Positions 17,461-26,024 of a stretch of DNA of 64,000 bases are shown here, one piece after another; the stretch's first letter is position 1, and every line of letters begins with the position of its first letter. Origin of the DNA: Halorussus lipolyticus (GTDB lineage Archaea; Halobacteriota; Halobacteria; Halobacteriales; Haladaptataceae); assembly GCF_029338375.1 (NCBI RefSeq), contig NZ_CP119804.1, positions 2,996,955-3,060,954 on the forward strand. Direction: 5' to 3'. The notes under the pieces are model-generated. The model had not been told where the DNA came from. It made no database searches and saw only the letters and a list, made by a program, of their open reading frames with translations. Position numbers and translations under genes: made by a program.

Positions 17461-17850
17461 GAATTTCCGTTCTGCTGACCGGGAGTATCCTGACCGGGAG
17501 TTATTCAGCAGAGCTAGCTTCAGGCTTGAGCAACGCCGTCTACCGCACTACTCTGCCCCGCACCGCAACCGCGGGCCACACCCTCCCCAGCCGACTGTGT
17601 TGCTCGTCGCTTCGCTCCTGCGCTACTCATCCACCGGCAGACAAACCGCGTCTGCCGAGCAGTCGGTCGTCGTCCGAGAGCGACGCTCTCGTGATCACGA
17701 AAATCTTCGATTTTCGAACGACTACGCTCCCGACGACCTCGCGCGGTTCGGCGCGGCGAACGAGCCGCCGGCGGACAAACCGCGTCCGCCGAGCCGTCGG
17801 TCGCTTCGCTCCCGACGACGCCGCGCCAGCGCGCGCCGGAGGAGTTAGTA
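17461..17850 (+). repeat. Dispersed structured repeat, copy B (two hairpin units)
   Basis: This is the longest copy. It begins with TGACCGGGAG repeated at 17476 and 17491, then AGAGCTAGCTTCAG (shared with copy A). Two stem-loops of one type follow: 17636-17656 (GGCAGAC / GTCTGCC around AAACCGC) and 17770-17790 (GGCGGAC / GTCCGCC around AAACCGC). Each is followed by GTCGGTC; in the second unit this starts another stem-loop with a TCGCTTCGCT loop and CCGAC arm. An inverted repeat CGAAAATCTTCGATTTTCG lies between the units. All frames code for Arg/Pro/Ser-rich peptides, so I regard the 479-base gap (17428-17906) as non-coding. Confidence 0.7.
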
Positions 17851-17906
17851 AAGTCGTAGAAACGAGACGAAAGTTCGAGAGAAGCGAGAGCTATACTGGC
17901 CGAAAT

Positions 17907-19733
17907 CTACTGCGCGGGCGGTTCTTCGACTTCTTCCAGCGCCTCGGCGACGCCCTTGCCGTTCGGTTCGTTGTAGAGCAGAACGTCGATGGGTAGGGTC
18001 GGCGCACCGCCCACGAGGTTCTCCATGACGACGAGGCGCTCTCGGGCGCGGGACATTCCGACGTAGAAGACCCGGCGCTCGTTGTCGGTCAGGGTCGGCA
18101 CGGGGTCGGTCGTGGCGGTGAACTCCTCGCCTTCGACCGGTCCGTCAACGGTGGCGGCCATCTGCTCGACCACCTTCTCGGTCAGGTCGGTGGCGACGAA
18201 CACGTGGTCGGCCTCACGACCCTTCGCGGAGTGGATGGTGCCGATGCGAACGCGGTCAGCCTCCATGCCCTCGTAGTCGCCGCCGAAGTAGGCCCGCATC
18301 GAGTTCTTCTGGAAACTGGTGACTTTCCGCACCATGTCCGCGGCGGAGGCCGGGCCGGGCATGAACGGCGCGAAGTCGGTCACGAAGTCGTGTTCGACCT
18401 CGATTTCGGCGAGGTCGTCGGTGTCGGCGTCCTCCTTGCGCTCGTCGATGGCGTCGAACAGGTCGTCTCGCTCGTTGGTGCCGAACGCCGAGTCCTGAAG
18501 CATGTCGGCGAGGCGACGGGCCTGCAGGGCGGTAATCGGCTCCTCGGAATCGACCTTCTCGACCGCATCGACGTACTGCTGGAGGCGGTCGGTCCACATC
18601 CGCTGGTCGGTCAGACACTTGAACGGGATGCCCTCGTCGATGAACTCGTCGATGAACCGGAACATCTGGTAGCGCGCCCGGAACAGCAACATCAGGGTGC
18701 CGTCGTGTTCCTCGATGGTGTACCGGACGTTCCGGACGAGTTCGAGCATCGAGGGGCTATCGACCTGTTCGACCTTCCCGCCCTGTTTGCGCGGCGAGAG
18801 GTTCTTCTCTTGGCGCTCGTCGATGTGCTGGACCTCCTGCTGGACGACGCGCAGAATCTCGGAGGGGAGTCGGTGCGAGGTGTCGAGAATCACGTCGTTG
18901 CCGGTCTCCTCGAGCAGGAGTTTGGGGTCCGCACCCTGCCACGCGTAGACCACTTGGTCGTCGTCGCCCGCGATGAGGACCTCCTCCATGTGGGGCTTCC
19001 ACTCCTCGTAGACGTCGTACTGGAGGCTGGTGATGTCCTGAAACTCGTCGATGACCAGATACTCGACGTTGGGCAGGAGCGACCGCTGTTGGACTCGTTC
19101 GAGCATGTCGGCGAAGCCGACCAAATCGTGTTCGCCCTTGTAGTTTCGCCACCCGCGGATGGCCTCGGGCACGTCGAGTCGGTCGTCGTCGCTGGGCCAC
19201 GTCGGCGTGTACTTGTTACCCTCTTGGGCGTTCGGGTCGATGTCCGGCGGGAGACGGACCTCCTCGTCGTTCCACTGGAAGGGCACGTCGTACCAGTCCG
19301 AAACGTCTCTGCTGGTGCGCTGAAGCCACTGACTCGTGGCGATAATCTTGTTGCCGAGCGTGGTCGAGCGAGCAGTCCGGCGACCCGCGCCGCTGTACTC
19401 GTCTTCGAACTCGATGCCGAAGTCCTCGCAGAACTCCTTCTTGTCGGACTCGCCCACCACGTCGTTGCGCGAGAGGTCCAGCAGTTCGTAGGCCTTCGCG
19501 TGCATCGTGCAGACCGACCCCTGAAGCGACCGGGGGTTGAGGTCCCGGCGCTCGGCCAGACGCTCTCGAACCTCGTTCGCCGCCGCTCGGGTGTACGAGA
19601 CCAACAGAATATCGTTGACGCCGACGCCGTCCTTGTCGAGGAGACCCTCTACTCGGTCGAGCAGTTCGGTGGTCTTCCCACTTCCCGGCCCACCGAACAG
19701 ACGGGTCACTTGTTCGTCCGTGTCTTGGCTCAT
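17907..19733 (-). CDS. UvrD/PcrA-type superfamily 1 DNA helicase
   Basis: This 608-residue SF1A helicase has Walker A in motif I (GGPGSGKTT, residues 14-22), motif Ia region VSYTRAAANEVRERL, Walker B/motif II VIDEFQD (227-233) and motif III GDDDQVVYAWQGADP. It also shows motif IV-V elements IGTIHSAKGREADHVFVA and motif VI YVGMSRARERLVV. It unwinds DNA 3' to 5' in repair or replication restart; specificity within archaea is not known. It is shorter than bacterial UvrD (about 720) with reduced 2B insertions. The ATG at 19733 is followed by a short acidic leader. No operon partner is evident. Confidence 0.9.
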   Translation of the reverse strand: MSQDTDEQVTRLFGGPGSGKTTELLDRVEGLLDKDGVGVNDILLVSYTRAAANEVRERLAERRDLNPRSLQGSVCTMHAKAYELLDLSRNDVVGESDKKEFCEDFGIEFEDEYSGAGRRTARSTTLGNKIIATSQWLQRTSRDVSDWYDVPFQWNDEEVRLPPDIDPNAQEGNKYTPTWPSDDDRLDVPEAIRGWRNYKGEHDLVGFADMLERVQQRSLLPNVEYLVIDEFQDITSLQYDVYEEWKPHMEEVLIAGDDDQVVYAWQGADPKLLLEETGNDVILDTSHRLPSEILRVVQQEVQHIDERQEKNLSPRKQGGKVEQVDSPSMLELVRNVRYTIEEHDGTLMLLFRARYQMFRFIDEFIDEGIPFKCLTDQRMWTDRLQQYVDAVEKVDSEEPITALQARRLADMLQDSAFGTNERDDLFDAIDERKEDADTDDLAEIEVEHDFVTDFAPFMPGPASAADMVRKVTSFQKNSMRAYFGGDYEGMEADRVRIGTIHSAKGREADHVFVATDLTEKVVEQMAATVDGPVEGEEFTATTDPVPTLTDNERRVFYVGMSRARERLVVMENLVGGAPTLPIDVLLYNEPNGKGVAEALEEVEEPPAQ

Positions 19734-19854
19734 TACACCAACCCCATGGCCCCCGCACTCATAAAACGATGTGAATTAGATTGACGGGACTCCTCGCCGG
19801 AGTCGTTGCTGTCGGGCAAGCGGGAATTAGCGGAGAATCGGCCTGTTCGGCGCG

Positions 19855-20016
19855 CTACGAGGTGTTTCGGGGGGACCGGGCTTCGCGGACCTCACTGCCG
19901 TCTCGGATTTTGTCTTCGCACTCGGGGCAGACGCGCGGGTCCTCTACTTCGCGGGGCGTGAAGACTCGGGCGTAAGCGTCCGTCACGAACGAACCGCAGT
20001 TTTGGCATTCGGGCAT
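19855..20016 (-). CDS. Small zinc-ribbon protein (DUF7563-like)
   Basis: This 53-residue protein reads MPECQNCGSFVTDAYARVFT, then PREVEDPRVCPECEDKIRDG and a short basic/polar tail. Two CxxC pairs (Cys4/Cys7 and Cys30/Cys33) form a treble-clef or zinc-ribbon site. It matches a widespread haloarchaeal micro-protein family, I believe DUF7563. The function is unknown; nucleic-acid or protein binding is plausible. It is easily missed because of its length. Confidence 0.8.
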   Translation of the reverse strand: MPECQNCGSFVTDAYARVFTPREVEDPRVCPECEDKIRDGSEVREARSPRNTS

Positions 20017-20218
20017 TTCTCTTGTGCCACTACGGAAATCTTACACTATATTTCTATCGACACCGGAACGGACTCCTCCGACTGACGATACAACTGTTCT
20101 GCATCCCGAAATCGGGTTGAAGGCAGTATAAGCAGTAATTTTATAATTATATTTACGAGAGTCGTCGCAGGTTGTCACGACCGCGGCGAATAAGGGTGCG
20201 TAGGCCACAGTACCCACG

Positions 20219-21109
20219 ATGGCACCTGCTCTCGACGTGTTGGCGTTCGCGCTCCTGCCGGCCCTCCTGTGGGGGTTCGCCCCCATCGTCTCCAAGCGAG
20301 GGATGGCCGCCGGCGGGACCTCCGCGCAGGCGTCGCTGGTCGTCGTCCTCGTGGACTCCGCAATCTACTGGACCGCGCTCTTTCTGCTCAAGGACGGGAA
20401 TCCCCTCGCTGGCCTCTCGCCGTGGACGCTCGGGGTCTTCGCGTTCGCCGGACTCGTCGGGACCTCGCTCGGCAGACTGGCGGTGTTCACCGGGGTCGAT
20501 AGGGTCGGCGCGAGCGTCAACAGCGCGGGGGTCAGCACCCGACCGCTGTTCGCCACCGGCCTCGCCGTGGTCTGGTTAGGCGAGGACGTAACCCTTGCGA
20601 CCGTTTTGGGCATCCTCGTGTTGGTCGCTGGCCTCGTGGTCCTCGCGCTGGCGAAGGGCGGCGACATCTCGGGGTGGGAACGCCGGGACCTGCTGTTTCC
20701 GGTCGCGGCGGCCTGCGCGTTCGCGGTCGGCAACGTCGTCCGGAAGTTCGGTCTCGACACGACGCCCGCCACGACCTTGCAGGCGGTCACGGTCAACGAA
20801 ACCGCCGCGCTCGTCGGTCTGGCGGGGTACGCCATCGCCGCGAATCGGCGGGACGTGTTCGACATGCCGCGGCGGACCTACGGCTACTTTGCGATTTCGG
20901 GGACCATCACGGCCGTCGCGCTCCTCTCGCTGTTCGAGGCCTTCTCCCGCGGGCCAGTCGCCATCGTGGACCCCCTCGCGGGCACCGCGCCGCTCTTTAC
21001 GACGATTTTCGCGGCGGTCCTGCTGAAGGACTTAGAGAACGTCACTCGCGGCGTCGTCGCGGGCGCGGCGCTCATCGTCGTCGGTGCGGGAGTCATCACC
21101 GCGCTCTGA
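20219..21109 (+). CDS. EamA/DMT-family transporter
   Basis: This 296-residue membrane protein has ten hydrophobic helices in two EamA repeats (LAFALLPALLWGFAPIVSKR for repeat 1; DLLFPVAAACAFAVGNVVRK for repeat 2). The conserved SRGPVAIVDPLAGTAPLFTT segment and a C-terminal GVVAGAALIVVGAGVI helix are present. The drug/metabolite transporter superfamily exports metabolites; the substrate cannot be read from the sequence. The ATG at 20219 is directly upstream of the first helix. It is convergent with a tiny membrane protein gene, 11 nt apart. Confidence 0.9.
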   Translation: MAPALDVLAFALLPALLWGFAPIVSKRGMAAGGTSAQASLVVVLVDSAIYWTALFLLKDGNPLAGLSPWTLGVFAFAGLVGTSLGRLAVFTGVDRVGASVNSAGVSTRPLFATGLAVVWLGEDVTLATVLGILVLVAGLVVLALAKGGDISGWERRDLLFPVAAACAFAVGNVVRKFGLDTTPATTLQAVTVNETAALVGLAGYAIAANRRDVFDMPRRTYGYFAISGTITAVALLSLFEAFSRGPVAIVDPLAGTAPLFTTIFAAVLLKDLENVTRGVVAGAALIVVGAGVITAL

Positions 21110-21120
21110 CTCGCCGAACG

Positions 21121-21249
21121 CTATCCCAAAAATCGCATGACGACGCCGATGGCAATCGTGAGGACGCCGAGAATCGTCGCAACTGGCGGAATCGGGACGA
21201 ACAGCAACACCACCCCGGCGAGGATGACGTAGGTCGAGAGTCGGACCAT
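21121..21249 (-). CDS. 42-residue membrane micro-protein
   Basis: This short frame reads MVRLSTYVILAGVVLLFVPI then PPVATILGVLTIAIGVVMRFLG. It is almost entirely hydrophobic and forms two short helices joined by a PIPP turn. Similar micro-proteins are common in haloarchaeal annotation, sometimes labelled transporter-like, with no known role. Clean ATG and TAG, and a position filling a gap between genes, make it credible. Confidence 0.6.
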   Translation of the reverse strand: MVRLSTYVILAGVVLLFVPIPPVATILGVLTIAIGVVMRFLG

Positions 21250-21376
21250 ACCCTACGGAGGACCCGGAATCGGAAACCAGTTGGTCCGGGTTGCCGGTCC
21301 GTCGTCGCCGAAAAAAGCTCCAATCGGGTAGTCGTCTTCCGGTACACGCTCCTGCGCCGAGGAGGGGCGACCGAAA

Positions 21377-21553
21377 CTACGGTCGCCAACCGCAGACGGT
21401 ACACTCGCTCGCAGACGTCTCGTGAAGTCCGCCGCACTCTGGACACTGTTTCTTGTTATAGTCCTCCTGCCAGCCCACGGTTTCGGTTTCGTGGCCACGC
21501 TCGGACAGGAACTCGTCGAAAAGGTCGTCGTCGCCAGTCGGTGCGGTCGCCAT
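21377..21553 (-). CDS. HVO_0416-family zinc finger protein
   Basis: This 58-residue protein starts MATAPTGDDDLFDEFLSERG. It has an acidic helical N-terminus and a C-terminal zinc ribbon with CPECGG and CTVCGW. It matches the haloarchaeal HVO_0416 family of small zinc finger proteins; the role is unknown, probably protein or nucleic-acid contact. I chose the ATG at 21553 over an upstream one at 21577 because a TATA-like TTATAAGG lies about 27-30 nt before it. Confidence 0.85.
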   Translation of the reverse strand: MATAPTGDDDLFDEFLSERGHETETVGWQEDYNKKQCPECGGLHETSASECTVCGWRP

Positions 21554-21719
21554 ACATGGTATGGTAATGCACACCACCCTTATAACCGTGTTGGTCTAAC
21601 AGGCAGGTTATACCGATATGGAAACTCCTGATTTCTCACGTGCCAGAACCTGTCCCACGGAGTAGGACCGTCCTAACTGCCTGACGAACGCCGGAAAATC
21701 GGGGTCGGTCAGTCGGTCG

Positions 21720-22388
21720 CTACTCGAATTTCACGCCCACGTCGTGCATCCCCTTGTTCTCCATGGCGATGTTGATGAGGAGCGGCGTCATGCTCTCGAC
21801 TTCGGCGGCGTTGGCGATGCCGCCGGCCTTCAGCGCCCGCAGGCCCTCGATTTGGTCGGCCAGTTGGCGTACCGTCTCCACCGCGTCCTCGTCGTCGCCG
21901 ACCACGAGCGTATCGAGGTCCAACTCCACGTCGAGGTTGGCGAGTCGGTCGGCCGACAGGTTGTGGAAGGCCCCGACGACCGGGACCTCCTCGGGTGCTG
22001 TATCGGCGACGAGTTTCGTCACGCTCCCGGCCTTCGGGGGTTTGTAGTGGAACCCCTCGTCGTCGCGGTCCATCCCGACCGCCGGGGAGACCAACACGTC
22101 GGCCTCCTCGATGCGGTCGGCGACCGCTTCCACCGTGTCGCGGGCGTGGAAGGCGGGCACCGCCAGCACCACCACGTCGGCCCGGTCGGCCGCCATCTCG
22201 TTGGCGAAGCCGTTGATTTCGCGTTCGACGCCGACGCTATCGAGTTCGGTCTCGTACTCGTCGGCCTTCTGTCGGGCTTTCTCGGGGTCGCGGGACCCGA
22301 TGATGACTTCGTGGTCGGTGTCTCGCGCCCACCGGAGCGCGAGGGCCTGTCCGATGTCGCCGGTTCCGCCGAGGAGTGCGATTCGCAT
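21720..22388 (-). CDS. npdG: F420H2:NADP+ oxidoreductase (Fno/NpdG)
   Basis: This 222-residue enzyme is of the NADPH-dependent F420 reductase family. It starts with the Rossmann motif (MRIALLGGTGDIGQALALRW), followed by the NADP-binding HEVIIGSRDPEKA loop. Later come DVVVLAVPAFHARDTVE, a conserved VGMDRDDEGFHYKPP segment and VGAFHNLSADRL, typical of F420 binding. It transfers hydride between F420 and NADP+ in the cytoplasm, linking deazaflavin and nicotinamide pools. Length matches the family. The ATG at 22388 is fixed by the Rossmann strand. Confidence 0.92.
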   Translation of the reverse strand: MRIALLGGTGDIGQALALRWARDTDHEVIIGSRDPEKARQKADEYETELDSVGVEREINGFANEMAADRADVVVLAVPAFHARDTVEAVADRIEEADVLVSPAVGMDRDDEGFHYKPPKAGSVTKLVADTAPEEVPVVGAFHNLSADRLANLDVELDLDTLVVGDDEDAVETVRQLADQIEGLRALKAGGIANAAEVESMTPLLINIAMENKGMHDVGVKFE

Positions 22389-22539
22389 ACCCCCTACTCC
22401 GGGCGGGCGGAAAGTAAGGTTTCCTGACTCCGGCAATACGCGGTGTTACGGATTGGAATTGTGTACCTTTCTTTAGGACAACTTTTTATTTTCTTTAGAA
22501 TTGTATAGTTATTGGGGTGGATAGCGCCGGGACAGACGA

Positions 22540-22757
22540 CCGCCGAGAAATCCGAGTCGAAGGTTTCGAAAGCCCCCGCGCGGTTCGCGGTCACGCGAGC
22601 GGAGCGAGTGTGACCTCGGAGGACGCGGTTTGTCCTCCGGCGGTCGTTCAGCAGGATATTCAGCGCGCGCAGAACTGCGCGCGCTGAATAGTGGCCGTGC
22701 TGAAGCGACTAAACTGCACGCGAACCCCGCGGCCCCTTTCAGTCCCACCCGGCAGAT
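22540..22757 (-). repeat. Dispersed structured repeat, copy C, with perfect hairpin
   Basis: Read on the minus strand it opens with GGGTGGGACTGAAAGGGGCC, then a perfect inverted repeat (22658-22689; 15-bp arms ATTCAGCGCGCGCAG with a 2-nt loop). The repeat's hallmark stem-loop follows (22618-22638; GGAGGAC / GTCCTCC around AAACCGC), then a second stem GGTCAC / GTGACC around a TCGCTCCGCT-containing loop. It shares the two-hairpin design with copies A and B but has different stem sequences. The surrounding gap 22389-22814 holds no coding frame I would support. Confidence 0.7.
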
Positions 22758-22814
22758 GGTCGGCCGGGCGCTCGCTGGCGGTGGGCCATCACCGCACTCT
22801 CGCCTCCGCGACCG

Positions 22815-23177
22815 CTACGATTCCCGACTCGTCAGCTTCGCCCACCCGCCGAGGTACGCCAGCCACGCGCCGAACGCGACCCCTGCCAGCGTGAACGCGG
22901 TTTGGAGGACCGAGGCCGACCCCAGACCGACCGCGAACGCCACCGCGCGCCACGCCATCGAGACGGCGAGGACGCCGCCGAGGAGAAGCAAATACCGACG
23001 CCACCACGGACTGACCGACTGCTGGCCGTACAGGTAGAGCGCCGCGAGCGCCATCAGAAACGTCGGAGCGGCGTAGAGCAACTGCGTGAGGGGGTCGGGC
23101 GGGGAGAGAACCGCACCGAGGAGAAACGAGACGACGAGCGCGTCCGTCGCCACGTCCCCGAGTCTGGACCAATCCAT
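22815..23177 (-). CDS. Small four-helix membrane protein
   Basis: This 120-residue protein starts MDWSRLGDVATDALVVSFLL. It has about four membrane helices (ALVVSFLLGAVLS, QLLYAAPTFLMALAALYLYG, YLLLLGGVLAVSMAWRAVAF, TAFTLAGVAFGAWLAYLGGW) with a WWRR turn between helices 2 and 3. I do not recognise the family and assign no function. It follows the HAD phosphatase gene on the same strand by 31 nt and may be cotranscribed with it. Confidence 0.7.
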   Translation of the reverse strand: MDWSRLGDVATDALVVSFLLGAVLSPPDPLTQLLYAAPTFLMALAALYLYGQQSVSPWWRRYLLLLGGVLAVSMAWRAVAFAVGLGSASVLQTAFTLAGVAFGAWLAYLGGWAKLTSRES

Positions 23178-23208
23178 ACCCTCACCCACCGACAGCGACG
23201 ACAAAAAG

Positions 23209-24105
23209 CTACTCCAGCAGGTCGGGCAGGTCGTTCACCGAGTCGAGGACCGCATCTGCGTCCACTTCTTCGTACTTCCGTCTGCCCTCCTCGCCGGTCA
23301 GGCCGCCGGTCAGCACGCCGACGCCGAAGTAGTCCCGAGTAGGGTCGGCCTCCTCGGCGTTGTGGGCGGTCTTCACGTCGTCGAGCGTGTCACCCACGAA
23401 GACCACCGAGTCCGCGTCGAATCGCTCGGCGAGCGTCGTCAGCGCGTGGGGGTGTGGCTTGCCCTCGTCCCAGTCGTCCATCGTGAAGCGCCGGTCCTCG
23501 GGCACGCTGAGGCCCGCCCGGCGCTGGGCGATGTCGGCCTCGTCTCGGGGCCGGCCAGTGACGACGCCGAGGGGGTAGTCGCCGAGGAGGTCCAACGTCT
23601 CCGATTCCAGCAGGATTGGCTCGTCGTGGATGAACCCCGGCGCGTCGAGGTCCGGATTCGGCTCTCCGTCCTCGATGTCGGCGTACAGGTCGTCGCCGAG
23701 GTAGAGTTGCTGGAAGACCTCTCGGAGGTGTTCGGGGTCCCAGTCTGCTCTGGCGCGCTCGCTGGCCGACGCCGAGAGGGCCTCGTCCACGACGGCCTCG
23801 GCGGCGTCGAGTCCGTCGGCACCGCCGGTCTCCTCGCGCTCGGCCCGCCGGGCCGCGATTCGGTCGGTGAACGCCTCAACGTCAAGGTCCATGCCTTCCC
23901 GGCGCGCGAGGACGAACAGCGCGACGGCGTAGGTCACGTCCCAGTCGTTGTTGAACCCGCCAGCGTCTTTGAACAACTGGGTCGCCTCCTTCTCGATGGT
24001 GTCGCCGTGGACGCGCGCGACGGTCTCCACGACGGCGCGTCGGTAGGAGTCGGACTCGTCCACGACTACCCCGTCGATGTCCAGCACGACAGCGTCAACT
24101 TGCAT
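23209..24105 (-). CDS. HAD-superfamily phosphatase (TIGR01548-like)
   Basis: This 298-residue HAD-IA hydrolase has motif [21 protein letters not shown] (nucleophile Asp9, general acid Asp11), motif II in [12 protein letters not shown] and motif III/IV KPHPHAL with [15 protein letters not shown]. It has an unusually long helical cap (about residues 30-150) rich in acidic residues. It matches a haloarchaeal HAD family of unknown substrate (TIGR01548). A role as a sugar-phosphate or small-molecule phosphatase is likely but not specified. The ATG at 24105 directly precedes motif I. The small membrane protein gene lies downstream. Confidence 0.87.
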   Translation of the reverse strand: MQVDAVVLDIDGVVVDESDSYRRAVVETVARVHGDTIEKEATQLFKDAGGFNNDWDVTYAVALFVLARREGMDLDVEAFTDRIAARRAEREETGGADGLDAAEAVVDEALSASASERARADWDPEHLREVFQQLYLGDDLYADIEDGEPNPDLDAPGFIHDEPILLESETLDLLGDYPLGVVTGRPRDEADIAQRRAGLSVPEDRRFTMDDWDEGKPHPHALTTLAERFDADSVVFVGDTLDDVKTAHNAEEADPTRDYFGVGVLTGGLTGEEGRRKYEEVDADAVLDSVNDLPDLLE

Positions 24106-24144
24106 GCGAGAGGGTAGTCAGGCGGAATTGAAGGGTCTTGCCCC

Positions 24145-24936
24145 TCACCGGTCCGAGTCGCGCGCTCCCTTCCACTGGGCGACGTGGGTCAGCGTCACGA
24201 GTCCGAGGCCGCCGACCAGATTCCCGGCCGTGACCACGCCGGTCGTGACCGCCAACTCGCCGAGACCGATGTTCGCGCCCAAGACCATGCCGAAGACGAC
24301 GTGGAGCATCGTGACGATAACGTGGTCGAAGACGCCGAGCGTCAGCAGGACGCCGACGATGTAGGCCAACACGATGCGACTGGTGACGGTGTTGACCGCT
24401 TCGAGGAGGTACGACAACAGCGTGACCAGCGTGCCGCCGACGATGCCCTTGGCGAACTCGGCGCTGGTCTTCCGGTGGACGAACTCGTGGGCGAAGGTGA
24501 CGAGCGCGTCGGTCGTTCCGGCCGGAAGTACGCCATCGACAGACAAGATGGCGATAAAGAGGACTCCTCCGGCGAGATTGAGCGCGAAGGTGACCGACCA
24601 CAGGCGGACCAGTGGGCCGACCAGCCACGAGTCGTCGTCCTCGACGGCCTTCGCCACCGGGTCGAAGAAGTTCTCGCTGAACAGTTCGGTCCGACCCACG
24701 ACGAGGAACACTAAGGCGGGACCGAAGGCGAGCGACCCCCCGATTTTGGCGATACCGTGACCGAACCGTGGTTCAACGAACGCTTCGACGATGCCGAGCG
24801 CGACGATACCGAAGACCACGGTGAACCCGGCGATGAAACTAGTCGAGACCAGTTCGAGCATCGACTGGTTCAGTCGGCGCTCGCCCTCCTCGATTGCTCG
24901 GTCGAAAATCTCGATGGGGTCGGGAGCGACGGCCAC
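24145..24936 (-). CDS. Formate/nitrite transporter (FNT) family channel
   Basis: This 263-residue membrane protein is of the FNT family, pentameric channels for formate, nitrite or hydrosulfide. The family's GRTELFSENFFDPV (the xELFT-type motif) is visible, as is the six-helix layout (ELVSTSFIAGFTVVFGIVAL through GVVTAGNLVGGLGLVTL). The start is GTG at 24936. The anion carried cannot be told; no nitrite or formate enzyme gene is adjacent. The C-terminus ends shortly after the last helix. Confidence 0.85.
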   Translation of the reverse strand: MAVAPDPIEIFDRAIEEGERRLNQSMLELVSTSFIAGFTVVFGIVALGIVEAFVEPRFGHGIAKIGGSLAFGPALVFLVVGRTELFSENFFDPVAKAVEDDDSWLVGPLVRLWSVTFALNLAGGVLFIAILSVDGVLPAGTTDALVTFAHEFVHRKTSAEFAKGIVGGTLVTLLSYLLEAVNTVTSRIVLAYIVGVLLTLGVFDHVIVTMLHVVFGMVLGANIGLGELAVTTGVVTAGNLVGGLGLVTLTHVAQWKGARDSDR

Positions 24937-25008
24937 GTGGTTTCTGTAGATAGACGCGGCAAAAAGCCTCTTGGCGGGAACACTCGTCTGGTGACGAGGA
25001 GCGCGAAG

Positions 25009-25398
25009 CTACTCCCGCGCCACGAAAATCGTCTCGCCCGGAACCGTCTCCCGCTCCACCGGAATCGCTGGCTGGTCGCCACCTAAGGTCGTGAACAGAA
25101 AGGCGGCGTCCGCGCTCCGGGCGACTTCAAGCGCGGGGCGGTGGAGTTCCGGCGGGAGGTTCAGCGCGTAGAGAACGTCGGCGTCCCGGTAAATCTCGGG
25201 GTCGGGGTCGAGAACGTCGTCACGCTCGAAGTGGACCTCCTCGGGGACCTCGCGCTGATGAACGTCAGTCGCGGTGACAGCGGTGTCCTCGTCTGCCAGC
25301 GCGCCGGCCACGTCGGTTCGGTTGCCGATGCCCACCTCGACGGCAGTGTCGAAGACAGCGAGGCGGGCGACGACGGCTTGGCGAGTTCGGGAACGCAC
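25009..25398 (-). CDS. UPF0146 family protein
   Basis: This 129-residue protein matches UPF0146, an archaea-specific Rossmann-like family related to small methyltransferases. Conserved blocks are FDTAVEVGIGNRTDVA, TAVTATDVHQREVP, FERDDVLDPDPEIYRDADVL and YALNLPPELHRPALEVA. The function is not established. The start is GTG at 25398; the frame is open further upstream, but that part overlaps the divergent archaemetzincin gene and is not conserved in style. Confidence 0.88.
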   Translation of the reverse strand: MRSRTRQAVVARLAVFDTAVEVGIGNRTDVAGALADEDTAVTATDVHQREVPEEVHFERDDVLDPDPEIYRDADVLYALNLPPELHRPALEVARSADAAFLFTTLGGDQPAIPVERETVPGETIFVARE

Positions 25399-25405
25399 GG
25401 CGGGA

Positions 25406-25415
25406 AGTTTATGGG
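25406..25415 (+). promoter_or_regulatory. TATA-like box for archaemetzincin gene
   Basis: AGTTTATGGG lies about 27 nt before the ATG at 25438, consistent with a leaderless transcript. It sits between the divergent starts of UPF0146 (25398) and the protease gene. Confidence 0.45.
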
Positions 25416-25437
25416 CCGCTCCCGCATAGTGTTTCCC

Positions 25438-25959
25438 ATGCTCGTTGATGTCGTCCCGGTCGGAGACCTGCCCGCAAAAGTCAAGCGGCAGGCTTCGACC
25501 GCCCTGCGCTCCGTCTACGACTGCGACGTTACTATCCACGACTCCCAGCCGATTCCGTCCGGTTCACACGACGAGAAGCGCGACCAGTACCGCGCCGAGG
25601 AGTTCATCGAACTCGCGGGCCGCATCGGGTCGGGCGAGAAGAACATCGCCATCACGCCCAAAGACCTCTTTTATCGCCGCAGAAACTACGTCTTCGGACT
25701 CGCGTACCTCGACGGCAACGGCAGTGTCATCTCGACCTATCGGCTCCAGACCTCCAGCGACGGCGGGTTCTCGAACCGGAGCGCGGGCGAAATCTTCTCC
25801 GACCGGGTTCGCAAGGAGGTCGTCCACGAAATCGGCCACACGCTCGGCCTCGAACACTGCGACAACAAGCGGTGCGTGATGAACTTCTCGCCGACCGTCC
25901 GTGAGGTGGACGTGAAAGAGGAGAACCTCTGTGGGTCCTGCCAGCGGGAAGTTTTGTAG
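25438..25959 (+). CDS. amzA: Archaemetzincin (zinc metalloprotease)
   Basis: This 173-residue protein is archaemetzincin, peptidase family M54. The extended zinc motif HEIGHTLGLEHC spans residues 130-141, giving three zinc-binding histidines and catalytic Glu131. A structural zinc site is formed by Cys141, Cys146 (RCVMNF), Cys165 and Cys168 (CGSC); the Met in CVMNF is the Met-turn. Length and motifs are those of the family. The natural substrate of archaeal archaemetzincins is unknown. The start ATG has a TATA-like box 27 nt upstream. Confidence 0.95.
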   Translation: MLVDVVPVGDLPAKVKRQASTALRSVYDCDVTIHDSQPIPSGSHDEKRDQYRAEEFIELAGRIGSGEKNIAITPKDLFYRRRNYVFGLAYLDGNGSVISTYRLQTSSDGGFSNRSAGEIFSDRVRKEVVHEIGHTLGLEHCDNKRCVMNFSPTVREVDVKEENLCGSCQREVL

Positions 25960-26024
25960 TTTCAGAACTGACTATCTAATTCTTTTAGAACGAATCTCAT
26001 GCCCAAAAGACGAAGGAGTTACTT

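Noticed and set aside
17444..17996. Two overlapping open frames (134 and 180 codons) in the gap before the helicase
   Set aside because: They fall in the structured repeat, are Arg/Ser/Pro-rich and not acidic, and similar peptides appear in repeat copy A in another context, so they reflect the repeat, not a gene.
22509..22748. 79-codon minus-strand frame starting MGLKGAAGF
   Set aside because: It lies over repeat copy C with its perfect hairpin. Composition is basic and low-complexity. I treat it as non-coding.
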